Assembly (NCBI GenBank): GCA_965267485.1
Contig: OZ254080.1
Span: 2,914,001 to 2,978,000, forward strand
Direction of reading: 5' to 3'
Length of the DNA stretch: 64,000 nucleotides
Source of the DNA: JANQJA01 sp965267485
GTDB lineage: Bacteria > Pseudomonadota > Gammaproteobacteria > Pseudomonadales > Azotimanducaceae
The notes beneath the pieces were generated by a model, which had not been told where the DNA came from, made no database searches, and saw nothing but the letters and a program-made list of their open reading frames with translations. This document shows, piece after piece, positions 8,946 to 17,010 of the stretch. Within the stretch, counting starts at the first letter, position 1; the number at the start of each line of letters is the position of its first letter. The position numbers were made by a program, and so were the translations under genes.

Positions 8946-10265
8946 CTATTGGGTCTTCAGTTGCTGAGCAGGTGATATGGCGGTGGCCTTCACTGCCGGA
9001 TAGATACCGGCGATCAGGCTCGTGGCGACGGCAACGCCGACGGCCGTTCCCATCATGACCCAGTCCATCTCGAACAGGGCCGCGGGCGCCATCGGCAGCA
9101 TCGACCGGAGCGTCTCGAGGCTGATGAGCGTCAACACGATGCCGATCACGCCGCCAGCGGCACCAATCAGGCCGACTTCGACCAGATTCTGGCTGATCAC
9201 CTGGAACCGGTTCGCACCGAGCGCACGCCGGAGGCTCATCTCCGGCGCGCGCCCGTTGAACTTGGTCAGCAGGAGTGAAATGCTCGACAGCAGGCATACG
9301 ACGAGGAACATGAAGCCCAGGCCCACCAGCACACTGACGTCATCCTCGACGACCTCCATGTAGGCCATCCACTCCATCACGGAGTGAATGTGATTGTTGA
9401 GCGGCCGCCCGAAACGCCCGAGCTTCTTCTGCTCCATCACATAAGCATCGAGATGTGCCCTGTATGCCTCACGATCCTCACGTGTCGGCAGATAGGCCCA
9501 GAATTGCATCCAGCAGGATTCGGAGTTCAGCCAGTCCTCAAAGCTCCGGATGTCCTCCGGCTTCCAGCCCCAGTCGCTGCCCGCAGAATAGATCTCCATC
9601 GACGGCGTCAGCGACAGCGGGATGAAGACCTCCTCAACCTCGTTGAGTCCGCTCTCCACAACATCGTAGAACCTCGGTACCGGAGCCCAGTCATCCATCA
9701 CGCCAACGACCGTGAACTGGCGCCCGTTGACGGTAATCTCCTTGCCGGTACTGTCGATGCCACCAAACAGGCGTTCGTTGATTTCCCGGTTTATCACGAT
9801 GACCTGCGCGGCTTCCCGCTCGGCCCGCTTGTCCCAGCCGCTGCCATAAAGCATCGGGGGCTCGAACATCGGGAAGAATCCGCTCGACGCCACTCTCGCC
9901 GAGACCTCGAACGGCAGTTTCGCCTCACCGTCCGGCTGAACGATCAGGCGTGCGGTAAACATGCCCACCTGCTCGGCTGCCGGCGCATGCTCGAGCAGAT
10001 TGTTCACGTCCTGCCACGTCATCTGGTGGGGCGCGCGCTCCGGCCGGTCTTCGTCGAAGGGCCTTAGCGGGTTCCAGCTGTCGACCTGAACCCGGTACAG
10101 CACATCGCTTTTGTCCGGGATCGGGTTGCTCGCCATGATGTAGTAGAGCGTCAGCATCGTGATCGACACACCAATGCCGAGCGCGATGGCGACGCCGACC
10201 AGCACGGTCAGCGCCGGATTGCGACGCATGCTCCGCATGGCGTTCGCCAGGTAGTAACTGAACAT
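8946..10265 (-). CDS. FtsX/MacB-type ABC transporter permease
   Basis: A 439-residue permease with an N-terminal helix (ALTVLVGVAIALGIGVSITM), a MacB-like periplasmic domain of about 250 residues, and three C-terminal helices. The cytoplasmic motif MSLRRALGANRFQVISQNL is the usual site that meets the ATPase. It starts 4 bases after the ATPase stop and ends 11 bases before the next permease, so the three genes are one operon. Having two different permeases with one ATPase is common in MacB-like exporters. Confidence 0.9.
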   Translation of the reverse strand: MFSYYLANAMRSMRRNPALTVLVGVAIALGIGVSITMLTLYYIMASNPIPDKSDVLYRVQVDSWNPLRPFDEDRPERAPHQMTWQDVNNLLEHAPAAEQVGMFTARLIVQPDGEAKLPFEVSARVASSGFFPMFEPPMLYGSGWDKRAEREAAQVIVINREINERLFGGIDSTGKEITVNGRQFTVVGVMDDWAPVPRFYDVVESGLNEVEEVFIPLSLTPSMEIYSAGSDWGWKPEDIRSFEDWLNSESCWMQFWAYLPTREDREAYRAHLDAYVMEQKKLGRFGRPLNNHIHSVMEWMAYMEVVEDDVSVLVGLGFMFLVVCLLSSISLLLTKFNGRAPEMSLRRALGANRFQVISQNLVEVGLIGAAGGVIGIVLTLISLETLRSMLPMAPAALFEMDWVMMGTAVGVAVATSLIAGIYPAVKATAISPAQQLKTQ

Positions 10266-10268
10266 GCC

Positions 10269-10973
10269 CTACCCCTCGACGGCGAGGCTCGCCGCCTCGG
10301 GCTGCGCATCGTGATCGGCAACACGGCCATCAAGCATGTTGATGTTGCGGCGGGCACGGCTCGCCAGCGACGGGTCGTGAGTCACCATCACGATGGTTGT
10401 GCCACCGTCGTTGATCTCCTCCAGAAGATCCATGACCTGACCTGCCATCTGCGTATCGAGGTTGCCCGTTGGCTCGTCAGCCAGCAGGAACAGGGGGTCA
10501 CCCGCGAGCGCTCGCGCGATCGCCACGCGCTGCTGCTGACCGCCGGAGAGTTGCGACGGCAGGTGTCGGTGCCGGGACGACAGTCCAACGCGATTAAGCG
10601 CATGTTCGATCCGCTCCTTGCGCTCGCCGGCACCCATGCCGCGGTAGCGCAGCGGAACATCAACGTTGTCAAAGAGGTTCAGATCGGGGATGAGATTGAA
10701 GCTCTGGAAGATGAAGCCGATTTTCTGGTTCCGGATTCTCGATCGCTCGTTGTCGCCAAGATGGCCAACGTCGATATCCTCGAGCAGATAAGTCCCGGTA
10801 TCGAACTCCTCGAGCAGGCCCGCGATATTGAGAAACGTCGTCTTGCCGGAGCCGGAGGGTCCGGTGACAGCGACAAACTCGCCTGGATCGACCTGCAAGG
10901 ACAGTTCGTCGAGCGCGCGGGTCTGGACGACCTCCGTGCGATAAACCTTCGAGATCCCCTTCATCTGCAGCAT
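10269..10973 (-). CDS. ABC transporter ATP-binding protein (MacB/LolD type)
   Basis: A 234-residue ATPase with Walker A GPSGSGKT, Q-loop FIFQSFNLIPDL, signature LSGGQQQRVAIARAL, Walker B LFLLADEPTG and H-loop VTHD. It drives the two permeases encoded downstream. The start at 10973 has GGGGGAG upstream at good spacing; the longer frame to 11051 overlaps the divergent methyltransferase gene and is unlikely. No C39 peptidase domain is fused, so it is not a bacteriocin-processing transporter. Confidence 0.93.
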   Translation of the reverse strand: MLQMKGISKVYRTEVVQTRALDELSLQVDPGEFVAVTGPSGSGKTTFLNIAGLLEEFDTGTYLLEDIDVGHLGDNERSRIRNQKIGFIFQSFNLIPDLNLFDNVDVPLRYRGMGAGERKERIEHALNRVGLSSRHRHLPSQLSGGQQQRVAIARALAGDPLFLLADEPTGNLDTQMAGQVMDLLEEINDGGTTIVMVTHDPSLASRARRNINMLDGRVADHDAQPEAASLAVEG

Positions 10974-11041
10974 GGCAGCAGCTCCCCCGTCGTTTTGGAC
11001 ATGTTGTTTGAGACATGTGACGTTGCCCGCGGCGAAAAGGT

Positions 11042-11893
11042 TTGAAATCATGCAGCCCGATATTGATGGTCAGGCTGATTCATCTGAAAACGCGGGCAAA
11101 CGACTGGCTCCCCCCGGCCCTCACCAGAACGCTCCGCGCATGGCGCGACGGATCGCTGCGGTTCCGGGGTCCCTTTGAGCGCTGGGCCGACGCCGAAGCA
11201 GACAGCGTGGGCTATGATTCAGCGGCGCTCTTGCAACGCACACTGACGGCCCACCGCGCCGTCATGCGCGGCGAGGCTGCCTTTCAGCGGGACGGCCAGA
11301 CATTCAGCGAGTACGAGCCGGCCTGGCCCGTCATCACAGCCCTGATGTGGGCGGGCGCGCAGCATCGCGGTGACCTCAGCGTACTCGATATCGGCGGTGG
11401 GCTTGGCACCAGCTACTTTCAGCACCGCCCGTTCCTCGGGTGCCTCCCGATTGAACGCTGGTGCATCGTCGAGCAGCCTGCCGTGGCCAGCGCGGCCGCC
11501 AGCGAGATGATGGCGCCGATCGAGTACGCCGAGGGCGTCAGCGCCGCAGTCGCCGGCGGCACGCCCGACGCCATCATCGTGTCAAGTTCGCTACAGTATT
11601 TCAGCGACCCGGACGCCCTGCTTGGTGACATTGATTCCATCGCCGCGACGACGCTGGTATTCGACCGGACGCCGCTCCACAACGGCCCTGATCATCAGCT
11701 AACCGTTCAGCAGATTCCGAAGGTGCTGGGCGGCGGCAGTTACCCCTGCTGGATACTGTCGCGACCACGACTGGAGAAGCTGCTCACCGGCTGGGAGCCC
11801 GTGAGCAGGACGCCGAGTGCCGAAGGCGAGTTCAGCGCAGACGGAGGGCTCGGGTTCGCGTTCGGTGCGATCCTGTTCAAACGCCGTGATTGA
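11042..11893 (+). CDS. Putative methyltransferase, TIGR04325-like
   Basis: A 283-residue protein (275 if the ATG at 11066 is used instead of the TTG at 11042). It has the family-type opening FRGPFERWADAEADSVGYD, then a Rossmann glycine motif VLDIGGGLGTSYF and a later VSSSLQYFSDPDALL block. This family is usually found in surface polysaccharide loci. The start is uncertain, because neither candidate has a well-spaced ribosome site. It heads a + strand operon of five genes with overlaps or very short gaps; the next gene's GTG lies inside its last codons. Confidence 0.75.
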   Translation: MKSCSPILMVRLIHLKTRANDWLPPALTRTLRAWRDGSLRFRGPFERWADAEADSVGYDSAALLQRTLTAHRAVMRGEAAFQRDGQTFSEYEPAWPVITALMWAGAQHRGDLSVLDIGGGLGTSYFQHRPFLGCLPIERWCIVEQPAVASAAASEMMAPIEYAEGVSAAVAGGTPDAIIVSSSLQYFSDPDALLGDIDSIAATTLVFDRTPLHNGPDHQLTVQQIPKVLGGGSYPCWILSRPRLEKLLTGWEPVSRTPSAEGEFSADGGLGFAFGAILFKRRD

Positions 11894-12626
11894 CGCACTC
11901 AAGCGCTACATCCAGCGCCAGCAGTTCTCGCCCGGCCCGGGCGGCATCTTCGTCAATCCTTTCTTTCTGGCGCGACGCGGCCTCGACCGGGCGATCGCAA
12001 GCTATGCGAGCGGCATGCACGGCGCACTGCTCGATATCGGCTGCGGCACGAAACCGTACCAGGGATACTTTGACGTCACAGAGTATATCGGCCTCGAGAT
12101 CGAGCCCGACGAATCTCGCGCCGAGAGCCAGCGTTCAGCGGACTGCTATTACGACGGCAAGCGAATTCCTTTCGCCGACGCGCGATTTGATGCGGTCGTC
12201 TGCAACCAGGTGCTGGAGCACATCTTCGAACCGGGCGAGTTCCTCGCTGAAATCTATCGGGTATTGAAGCCCGGCGGTCGCCTGCTGGTGACAATCCCGT
12301 TCGTGTGGGATGAACACGAGCAGCCCCACGACTTTGCTCGTTACTCGAGCTTCGGTCTCGCGCACCTCATTGCCCGGCAGGGCCTGGTGATCGAGCGCCA
12401 TGACAAGGTCAATGATGACATTGGCGTGATTTTCCAGTTGCTGAACGCATACCTCTACAAGATCACACTCGGCCTGCCGTCATTTCTTCGATTCGCGCTA
12501 ACAATTACACTGATGGCTACGATCAATCTCGTCGGTGTCATCGCCCGGCTGCTGTTGCCGAAGAACACGGACCTGTTTCTGGACCAGATCATGATGGCTC
12601 GAAAGCCCGAGAACGAAGATGCCTGA
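11886..12626 (+). CDS. Class I SAM-dependent methyltransferase
   Basis: A 246-residue methyltransferase with SAM motif I (LLDIGCGTKPYQGYF), the acidic loop LEIEPDE, and motif FDAVVCNQVLEHIFEPGEF, then VLKPGGRLLVTIPFVWDEHE, a typical type 11 fold. The C-terminal 60 residues include a hydrophobic stretch (FALTITLMATINLVGVIARLL) that may attach it to the membrane. I chose the GTG at 11886, which overlaps the previous stop by 8 bases, as expected for translational coupling. It probably modifies a sugar or lipid-linked intermediate of the glycan made by this cluster. Confidence 0.85.
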   Translation: MIDALKRYIQRQQFSPGPGGIFVNPFFLARRGLDRAIASYASGMHGALLDIGCGTKPYQGYFDVTEYIGLEIEPDESRAESQRSADCYYDGKRIPFADARFDAVVCNQVLEHIFEPGEFLAEIYRVLKPGGRLLVTIPFVWDEHEQPHDFARYSSFGLAHLIARQGLVIERHDKVNDDIGVIFQLLNAYLYKITLGLPSFLRFALTITLMATINLVGVIARLLLPKNTDLFLDQIMMARKPENEDA

Positions 12627-13617
12627 ACTGACAGACGTCTTTCACGACAAGCGGGTGCTCATTACCGGCGGCCTGGGATTCATCGGCTCGAACCTCGCAC
12701 GCGATCTGGTACGACTCGGTGCGCGCGTGACGCTGCTCGACAGCCTGATCCCGATCTATGGCGGCAACCCGGCGAACATCGACGACATTCGCGAGCAGGT
12801 CACGGTCAATATCGGTGACGTGCGCGATCCACATGCGATTCGGTACCTGCTCCAGGGGCAGGACTATCTGTTCAACCTCGCAGGCCAGACGAGCCATCTC
12901 GACTCGATGGACGATCCGCAGACCGATCTCGATATCAATGCCGCCGCTCAGCTTTCGATTCTGGAGGCATGCCGACAGGTGAACCCCACCGTCCGGATCG
13001 TCTTCGCGAGCACGCGACAACTCTACGGCAAACCGGACTACCTGCCTGTCGACGAAGCACACCCGGTGCGCCCGGTCGACGTCAACGGCATCAACAAGCT
13101 GGCCGGTGAGTGGTATCACCTGCTGTACAACAACGTCTACGGCATTCCGGCCTGCGCGTTGCGACTCACCAACACCTACGGGCCAGGGATGCGGATCAAG
13201 GACGCGCGGCAGACGTTTCTCGGCATCTGGATCAAGCTGCTGCTGACCGGCGAGCCAATCAAGGTGTTCGGTACCGGTGATCAACTCCGCGACTTCAACT
13301 ACGTTGATGATTGCGTCGACGCCATGCTGCTCGCCGCGGCCAGCGATCAAGCGAACGGCAAGGTCTTCAACCTCGGCAGCAGCGAGGTGGTCAGCCTGCT
13401 GGATCTTGCCGGCATGCTGACTAAACTGGAGCCGGGTTCGCAATTTGAGGTCGTGCCATTTCCGGATGACCGCAAGGCCATCGACATCGGCGACTACTAC
13501 AGCGACTTCACGCTGATATCAGAGACTCTCGGTTGGACGCCTCGCACTTCGCTGCGCGACGGCCTCGATCGTACCGTCGACTACTACCGGTCGCGACTCG
13601 ACCGCTACACACCCTGA
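12619..13617 (+). CDS. NAD-dependent epimerase/dehydratase (extended SDR)
   Basis: A 332-residue extended short-chain dehydrogenase. The NAD-binding motif is ITGGLGFIGSNLAR. NVGDVRD-like and LAGQTSHLDSM blocks follow, then FASTRQLYGKPDYLP, a substrate-binding LRLTNTYGPGMR segment, and DFNYVDDCVDAML. It resembles nucleotide-sugar 4-epimerases and dehydratases. The usual YxxxK catalytic pair reads NGINK (codons at 13084-13098): the Lys is kept but Asn replaces Tyr. It overlaps the upstream methyltransferase by 8 bases and lies 7 bases before the aminotransferase. Confidence 0.87.
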   Translation: MPELTDVFHDKRVLITGGLGFIGSNLARDLVRLGARVTLLDSLIPIYGGNPANIDDIREQVTVNIGDVRDPHAIRYLLQGQDYLFNLAGQTSHLDSMDDPQTDLDINAAAQLSILEACRQVNPTVRIVFASTRQLYGKPDYLPVDEAHPVRPVDVNGINKLAGEWYHLLYNNVYGIPACALRLTNTYGPGMRIKDARQTFLGIWIKLLLTGEPIKVFGTGDQLRDFNYVDDCVDAMLLAAASDQANGKVFNLGSSEVVSLLDLAGMLTKLEPGSQFEVVPFPDDRKAIDIGDYYSDFTLISETLGWTPRTSLRDGLDRTVDYYRSRLDRYTP

Positions 13618-13624
13618 GGTCGCC

Positions 13625-14731
13625 ATGAGCCGGGTTCTCATGAATGATTTCAGGGCCGAGCCGCAGGCGCTTCGTGACGCCACGCGTGCGGCCATCGACC
13701 GCGTCATCGACTCCGGCTGGTATGTGCTCGGCCCGGAGGTCGAGGCTTTCGAGCGCGCATGGGCAGCACGATGCGACTCGCGCTTCGGCATCGGTACAGC
13801 CAGCGGTCTCGACGCGATCGAAATCGGCCTGCGGGCGATGGGCATCGGCCCGGGAGATGAGGTCATCACGACGCCGATGACCGCATTCGCGACGACGCTG
13901 GCCATTCTGAGATCCGGCGCGACGCCGGTGCTGGCGGATATCGATCCGCAATCTGCACAGCTCGACCCCGGCAGCGTGGCTCGCTGCATGACCGAACGCA
14001 CCAGAGCGGTCTTGCTGGTACACCTGTACGGCCAGCTGCGTCGTGTGCCCGCTTGGGCAAGGTTTTGCGGGGAGCACGAAATCGCCCTGATCGAGGACTG
14101 CGCGCAGGCCCATCTCGCGCGCTGCGACGGTCACGCGGCCGGGAGCTTCGGCGCGTTCGGTGCCTTTAGTTTCTACCCCACCAAGAATCTCGGCGCACTC
14201 GGCGATGCCGGTATGCTGGTCACGCAGGACGCGTCGATGGCCGAGATCGCCGCAAGGCTGCGCAACTATGGTCAGTCAGAGCGTTATCATCATCCGGAGA
14301 CCGGCATGAACAGCCGGCTCGACGAGATGCAGGCGGCGATTCTTGCCGCACGACTCGACTGGCTCGAGGCGTTCACGGCGCGGCGACGCGAAATCGCAGC
14401 GCGATACCGCGAACACATCGACAACCCTCATATTCAGCTTCTTGCCGCGCCGGATGCGCCGGAGCAGCACGTGTACCATCTGTTCGTTGTCACGACCGAC
14501 GCACGTGAGCGCTTGATGGCCCATCTGGAGGATGCCGGTGTACAGACCCTCATTCACTATCCCGTGCCCGTGCACGAGCAGCCACCTTGCATCGGTCTGG
14601 CCCGGGACCCGGCGGGATTGCCCGAGGCAGAGCGTTTTGCATCGACTTGCGTGAGCCTGCCCTGTCACCCGCAGATGAGTGACGATGACATCGAGCGCGT
14701 CATCCTCGCCATCGCCTCCTTCGACGGCTGA
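13625..14731 (+). CDS. DegT/DnrJ/EryC1/StrS-family PLP aminotransferase
   Basis: A 368-residue sugar aminotransferase. The PLP-binding Lys187 sits in SFYPTKNLGALGDAG. The family blocks GTASGLDAIEIGLRAMGIGPGDEVITTPMT (read in parts), ALIEDCAQAHLA and RLDEMQAAIL are all present. It transfers an amino group from glutamate to a keto-sugar nucleotide, so with the upstream SDR it points to synthesis of an amino-deoxy sugar. Third from last of the glycan operon and followed after 3 bases by the glycosyltransferase. Confidence 0.92.
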   Translation: MSRVLMNDFRAEPQALRDATRAAIDRVIDSGWYVLGPEVEAFERAWAARCDSRFGIGTASGLDAIEIGLRAMGIGPGDEVITTPMTAFATTLAILRSGATPVLADIDPQSAQLDPGSVARCMTERTRAVLLVHLYGQLRRVPAWARFCGEHEIALIEDCAQAHLARCDGHAAGSFGAFGAFSFYPTKNLGALGDAGMLVTQDASMAEIAARLRNYGQSERYHHPETGMNSRLDEMQAAILAARLDWLEAFTARRREIAARYREHIDNPHIQLLAAPDAPEQHVYHLFVVTTDARERLMAHLEDAGVQTLIHYPVPVHEQPPCIGLARDPAGLPEAERFASTCVSLPCHPQMSDDDIERVILAIASFDG

Positions 14732-14734
14732 CGC

Positions 14735-15646
14735 GTGGAGCACTTCGTCACGCTCTTCGACTCGCTGTTCCTGCCGCAGGGGCTCGCCCTGTATCGATCA
14801 ATGGCACGCCATGTCGACGATTTCACCCTGTGGGTGCTCTGCATGGACGATCGGGCACACGAACTGCTTGCCGCACTCGACTATCCTGAGGTGCGGCTGA
14901 TCCGGTTGCAGGATGTCGAGACGGAACAATTGCGGGCGCTGAAAGCGGAACGCAAGGTGAACGAGTACTGCTGGACCCTCACTCCGATGACTCACCGGTT
15001 TGTCTTTGAGCGGGATGCCAGTGTGGAGCGCGTCACCTACCTCGACGCGGATCTCTGGTTCATGGCATCGCCCCAGCCGATCTTCGATGAGCTGGAGCAG
15101 GCCGGGAAATCGGTACTGATTACCGACCATGCCTACTCGCCGGAGTGCGATGAGTCAGCCGTAAGCGGAAGATTCTGCGTTCAATTCATGTGCTTCTATC
15201 GCGAACATGGCGAGCGCGTCCGGCAGTGGTGGGAGGATCGGGTCATCGAGTGGTGTCACGACCGCTATGAAGACGGCAAGTTTGGCGATCAGATGTACCT
15301 CGACGACTGGCCCACCCGCTTCGCTGACGACGTGCATGTGCTGCAGAATCCGCAATGGACACTCGCACCCTGGAACGCGACGCGCTTTCCGTTCGATGAT
15401 GGAATCATCTGGCATCTTCAGGCGCTCCGGCTGCAGGCACGATCGAACGGCCGGTTCTTTGCAGACTACGGATCCTACCCGTTTCCGAAGCGGACGCTCG
15501 ATGTGGTGTACGGAGGCTACCTGCAGGACCTGCGCGCCGCCATCGACACCATGGTAGCCGGCGGGCTGCCCGCACGCAGCCAGGCGAAACCCTCCCTGCG
15601 CCGTTTGATCAAGGGCCTCTTCACACAGACCGGCGGCTGGGTCTGA
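14735..15646 (+). CDS. Glycosyltransferase, GT8-like
   Basis: A 303-residue protein whose first half reads as a nucleotide-diphospho-sugar transferase: VTLFDSLFLPQGLALYRSM, then RVTYLDADLWFM with the DxD metal and sugar-nucleotide motif, then FVLITDHAY-like text and a GDQMYLDDWP block. It has no membrane segment. The start is GTG at 14735, 3 bases after the aminotransferase stop. It is the last gene of the operon and probably adds the sugar made by the upstream enzymes. The acceptor is unknown. Confidence 0.8.
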   Translation: MEHFVTLFDSLFLPQGLALYRSMARHVDDFTLWVLCMDDRAHELLAALDYPEVRLIRLQDVETEQLRALKAERKVNEYCWTLTPMTHRFVFERDASVERVTYLDADLWFMASPQPIFDELEQAGKSVLITDHAYSPECDESAVSGRFCVQFMCFYREHGERVRQWWEDRVIEWCHDRYEDGKFGDQMYLDDWPTRFADDVHVLQNPQWTLAPWNATRFPFDDGIIWHLQALRLQARSNGRFFADYGSYPFPKRTLDVVYGGYLQDLRAAIDTMVAGGLPARSQAKPSLRRLIKGLFTQTGGWV

Positions 15647-15649
15647 ATT

Positions 15650-16471
15650 TCAGAACAACGACTGCTGTGACACCGGCCAGGCCGGCAGCGGTGCGATCCC
15701 GACCTTAGCCGCCAGCGCCTGATGAAACCGGCGGGCCTGCGCAGGGCAGTGCAGGTTGTTCGGGCAATGCATCATGAACCATACGCGCTCTTCATCGCGC
15801 AGCCATTGCGCAACCGCAGTCGTCCACTCATCGTAGTAGGGACCGTTCAGGGAATCATCGGGGTGCATCACAACACGCACCAGCGCGCCGCCGTTGGCAG
15901 TACGCTTGAAGACCGGTACATCCGGCTTCTCGTGCCGGGCGGCCAATACTTCCGGATGACTCTGCCCCTGAAGGTGAATCGGGCGCGCATCCATGATCGC
16001 GCGAAGGCATCCCGTTTCCCCAAGCACCTCGTCGAAACGATCCGGGGACTCGAAGAATGCCGGATGCCGAACCTCGACCGCGGCGTCGAAGCCATCAGGC
16101 AAGTGCGCCAGCAATCGCTTGATCCATCCCGAGTCCGCCGGGCCCACCGCGGCCGGCAACTGCACAAGAAACGGCCCAAGAAATTCATGCACCGGCTCAA
16201 GCGCGCGAAGAAAGTCACTGATCCGGTTCAGATTGCCGGCCTCGTGCGTCACTTCGCGAGGCAGCTTGAAGCAGAACTCGAAGTCGAGACCGTCGAGCTG
16301 CTCGCGCCAGCCAGCCACCGTCATCTCGGAAGGCGTTGCGTAGAACGTGGTATTTCCCTCGACACAATTGAAGACGCTGGCGTATTGCCGCAACCGATCG
16401 CCTGAGTCGAAGTACACGTTCTCCCATCCGGCGAAGCCCCACGCCGGCAGTCCTGTTCGGTAGTGTGTCAT
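15650..16471 (-). CDS. DUF72 (YecE-like) family protein
   Basis: A 273-residue TIM-barrel protein of the DUF72 family: WGFAGWENVYF, YASVFNCVEGNTTFYATPS, FCFKLPREVTH, GPFLVQLP, AAVEVRHPAFF and the C-terminal MMHCPNNLHCPAQARRFH. The biochemical role of the family is not settled. The ATG at 16471 is preferred over 16504, which would run into the upstream region of the divergent gene at 16518. It converges on the glycosyltransferase with a 3-base gap. Confidence 0.88.
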   Translation of the reverse strand: MTHYRTGLPAWGFAGWENVYFDSGDRLRQYASVFNCVEGNTTFYATPSEMTVAGWREQLDGLDFEFCFKLPREVTHEAGNLNRISDFLRALEPVHEFLGPFLVQLPAAVGPADSGWIKRLLAHLPDGFDAAVEVRHPAFFESPDRFDEVLGETGCLRAIMDARPIHLQGQSHPEVLAARHEKPDVPVFKRTANGGALVRVVMHPDDSLNGPYYDEWTTAVAQWLRDEERVWFMMHCPNNLHCPAQARRFHQALAAKVGIAPLPAWPVSQQSLF

Positions 16472-16517
16472 CGCAGGGGCCGACTCTATATCATGTGCTG
16501 CCAACAGAGGAGTTTTT

Positions 16518-16943
16518 ATGAGCGATACCTACGCCTCCGTCGTCCTCGGCGGAGACGCGCGCAACGCAGAGTTTCTCGGTGTCATGGTCGCCTGGCTCGT
16601 GACCAACCACCTCATCGCCCCCAACCTCGAATCGCGTGCGGGCCGAACCGTTGCCCGGGTACGCATGCAGGACATGACGGGCGCGGGCTTCCTGACCACC
16701 GAACTCGACGGTGAATTGCGCCCGACACACCTGTCTGAAGAGGGCCAGCGATTCGTCGAAGCCTACTTCCTGTCGGGACAGTTCCGCAGCGACTTCGATG
16801 CCGCCGAGTTTGACGGCGACGATGAATGGGAACGATATGACCGGGTCGCACCGTCTATCTCGGCCGCCTTTCGGAAATTCCGGGCACCCGCCGATAAACC
16901 GTCGACAATGGGCAAAATCCTCCAGTTTCCCCGCAGGAAATAG
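16518..16943 (+). CDS. Conserved hypothetical protein
   Basis: A 141-residue protein with a strong ribosome site (AGAGGAG, 6 bases before ATG). The sequence is soluble, acidic in the middle (DGDDEWERYDRV), and ends in a basic tail (KILQFPRRK). No cysteines, signal peptide or recognised domain. It is divergent from the DUF72 gene and followed after 67 bases by an exported peptidase. Confidence 0.65.
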   Translation: MSDTYASVVLGGDARNAEFLGVMVAWLVTNHLIAPNLESRAGRTVARVRMQDMTGAGFLTTELDGELRPTHLSEEGQRFVEAYFLSGQFRSDFDAAEFDGDDEWERYDRVAPSISAAFRKFRAPADKPSTMGKILQFPRRK

Positions 16944-17010
16944 CAAGGCGCTTGACCCGCCCGGCCATTCTTCCTAAGTTCACGCTTTCGAACAGGTACC
17001 GGGTATCAAC

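Noticed and set aside
10269..10973. The ABC ATPase as the exporter for the double-glycine peptide at 48 kb
   Set aside because: It lacks a C39 peptidase domain, lies 37 kb away and clearly belongs with the FtsX-type permeases.
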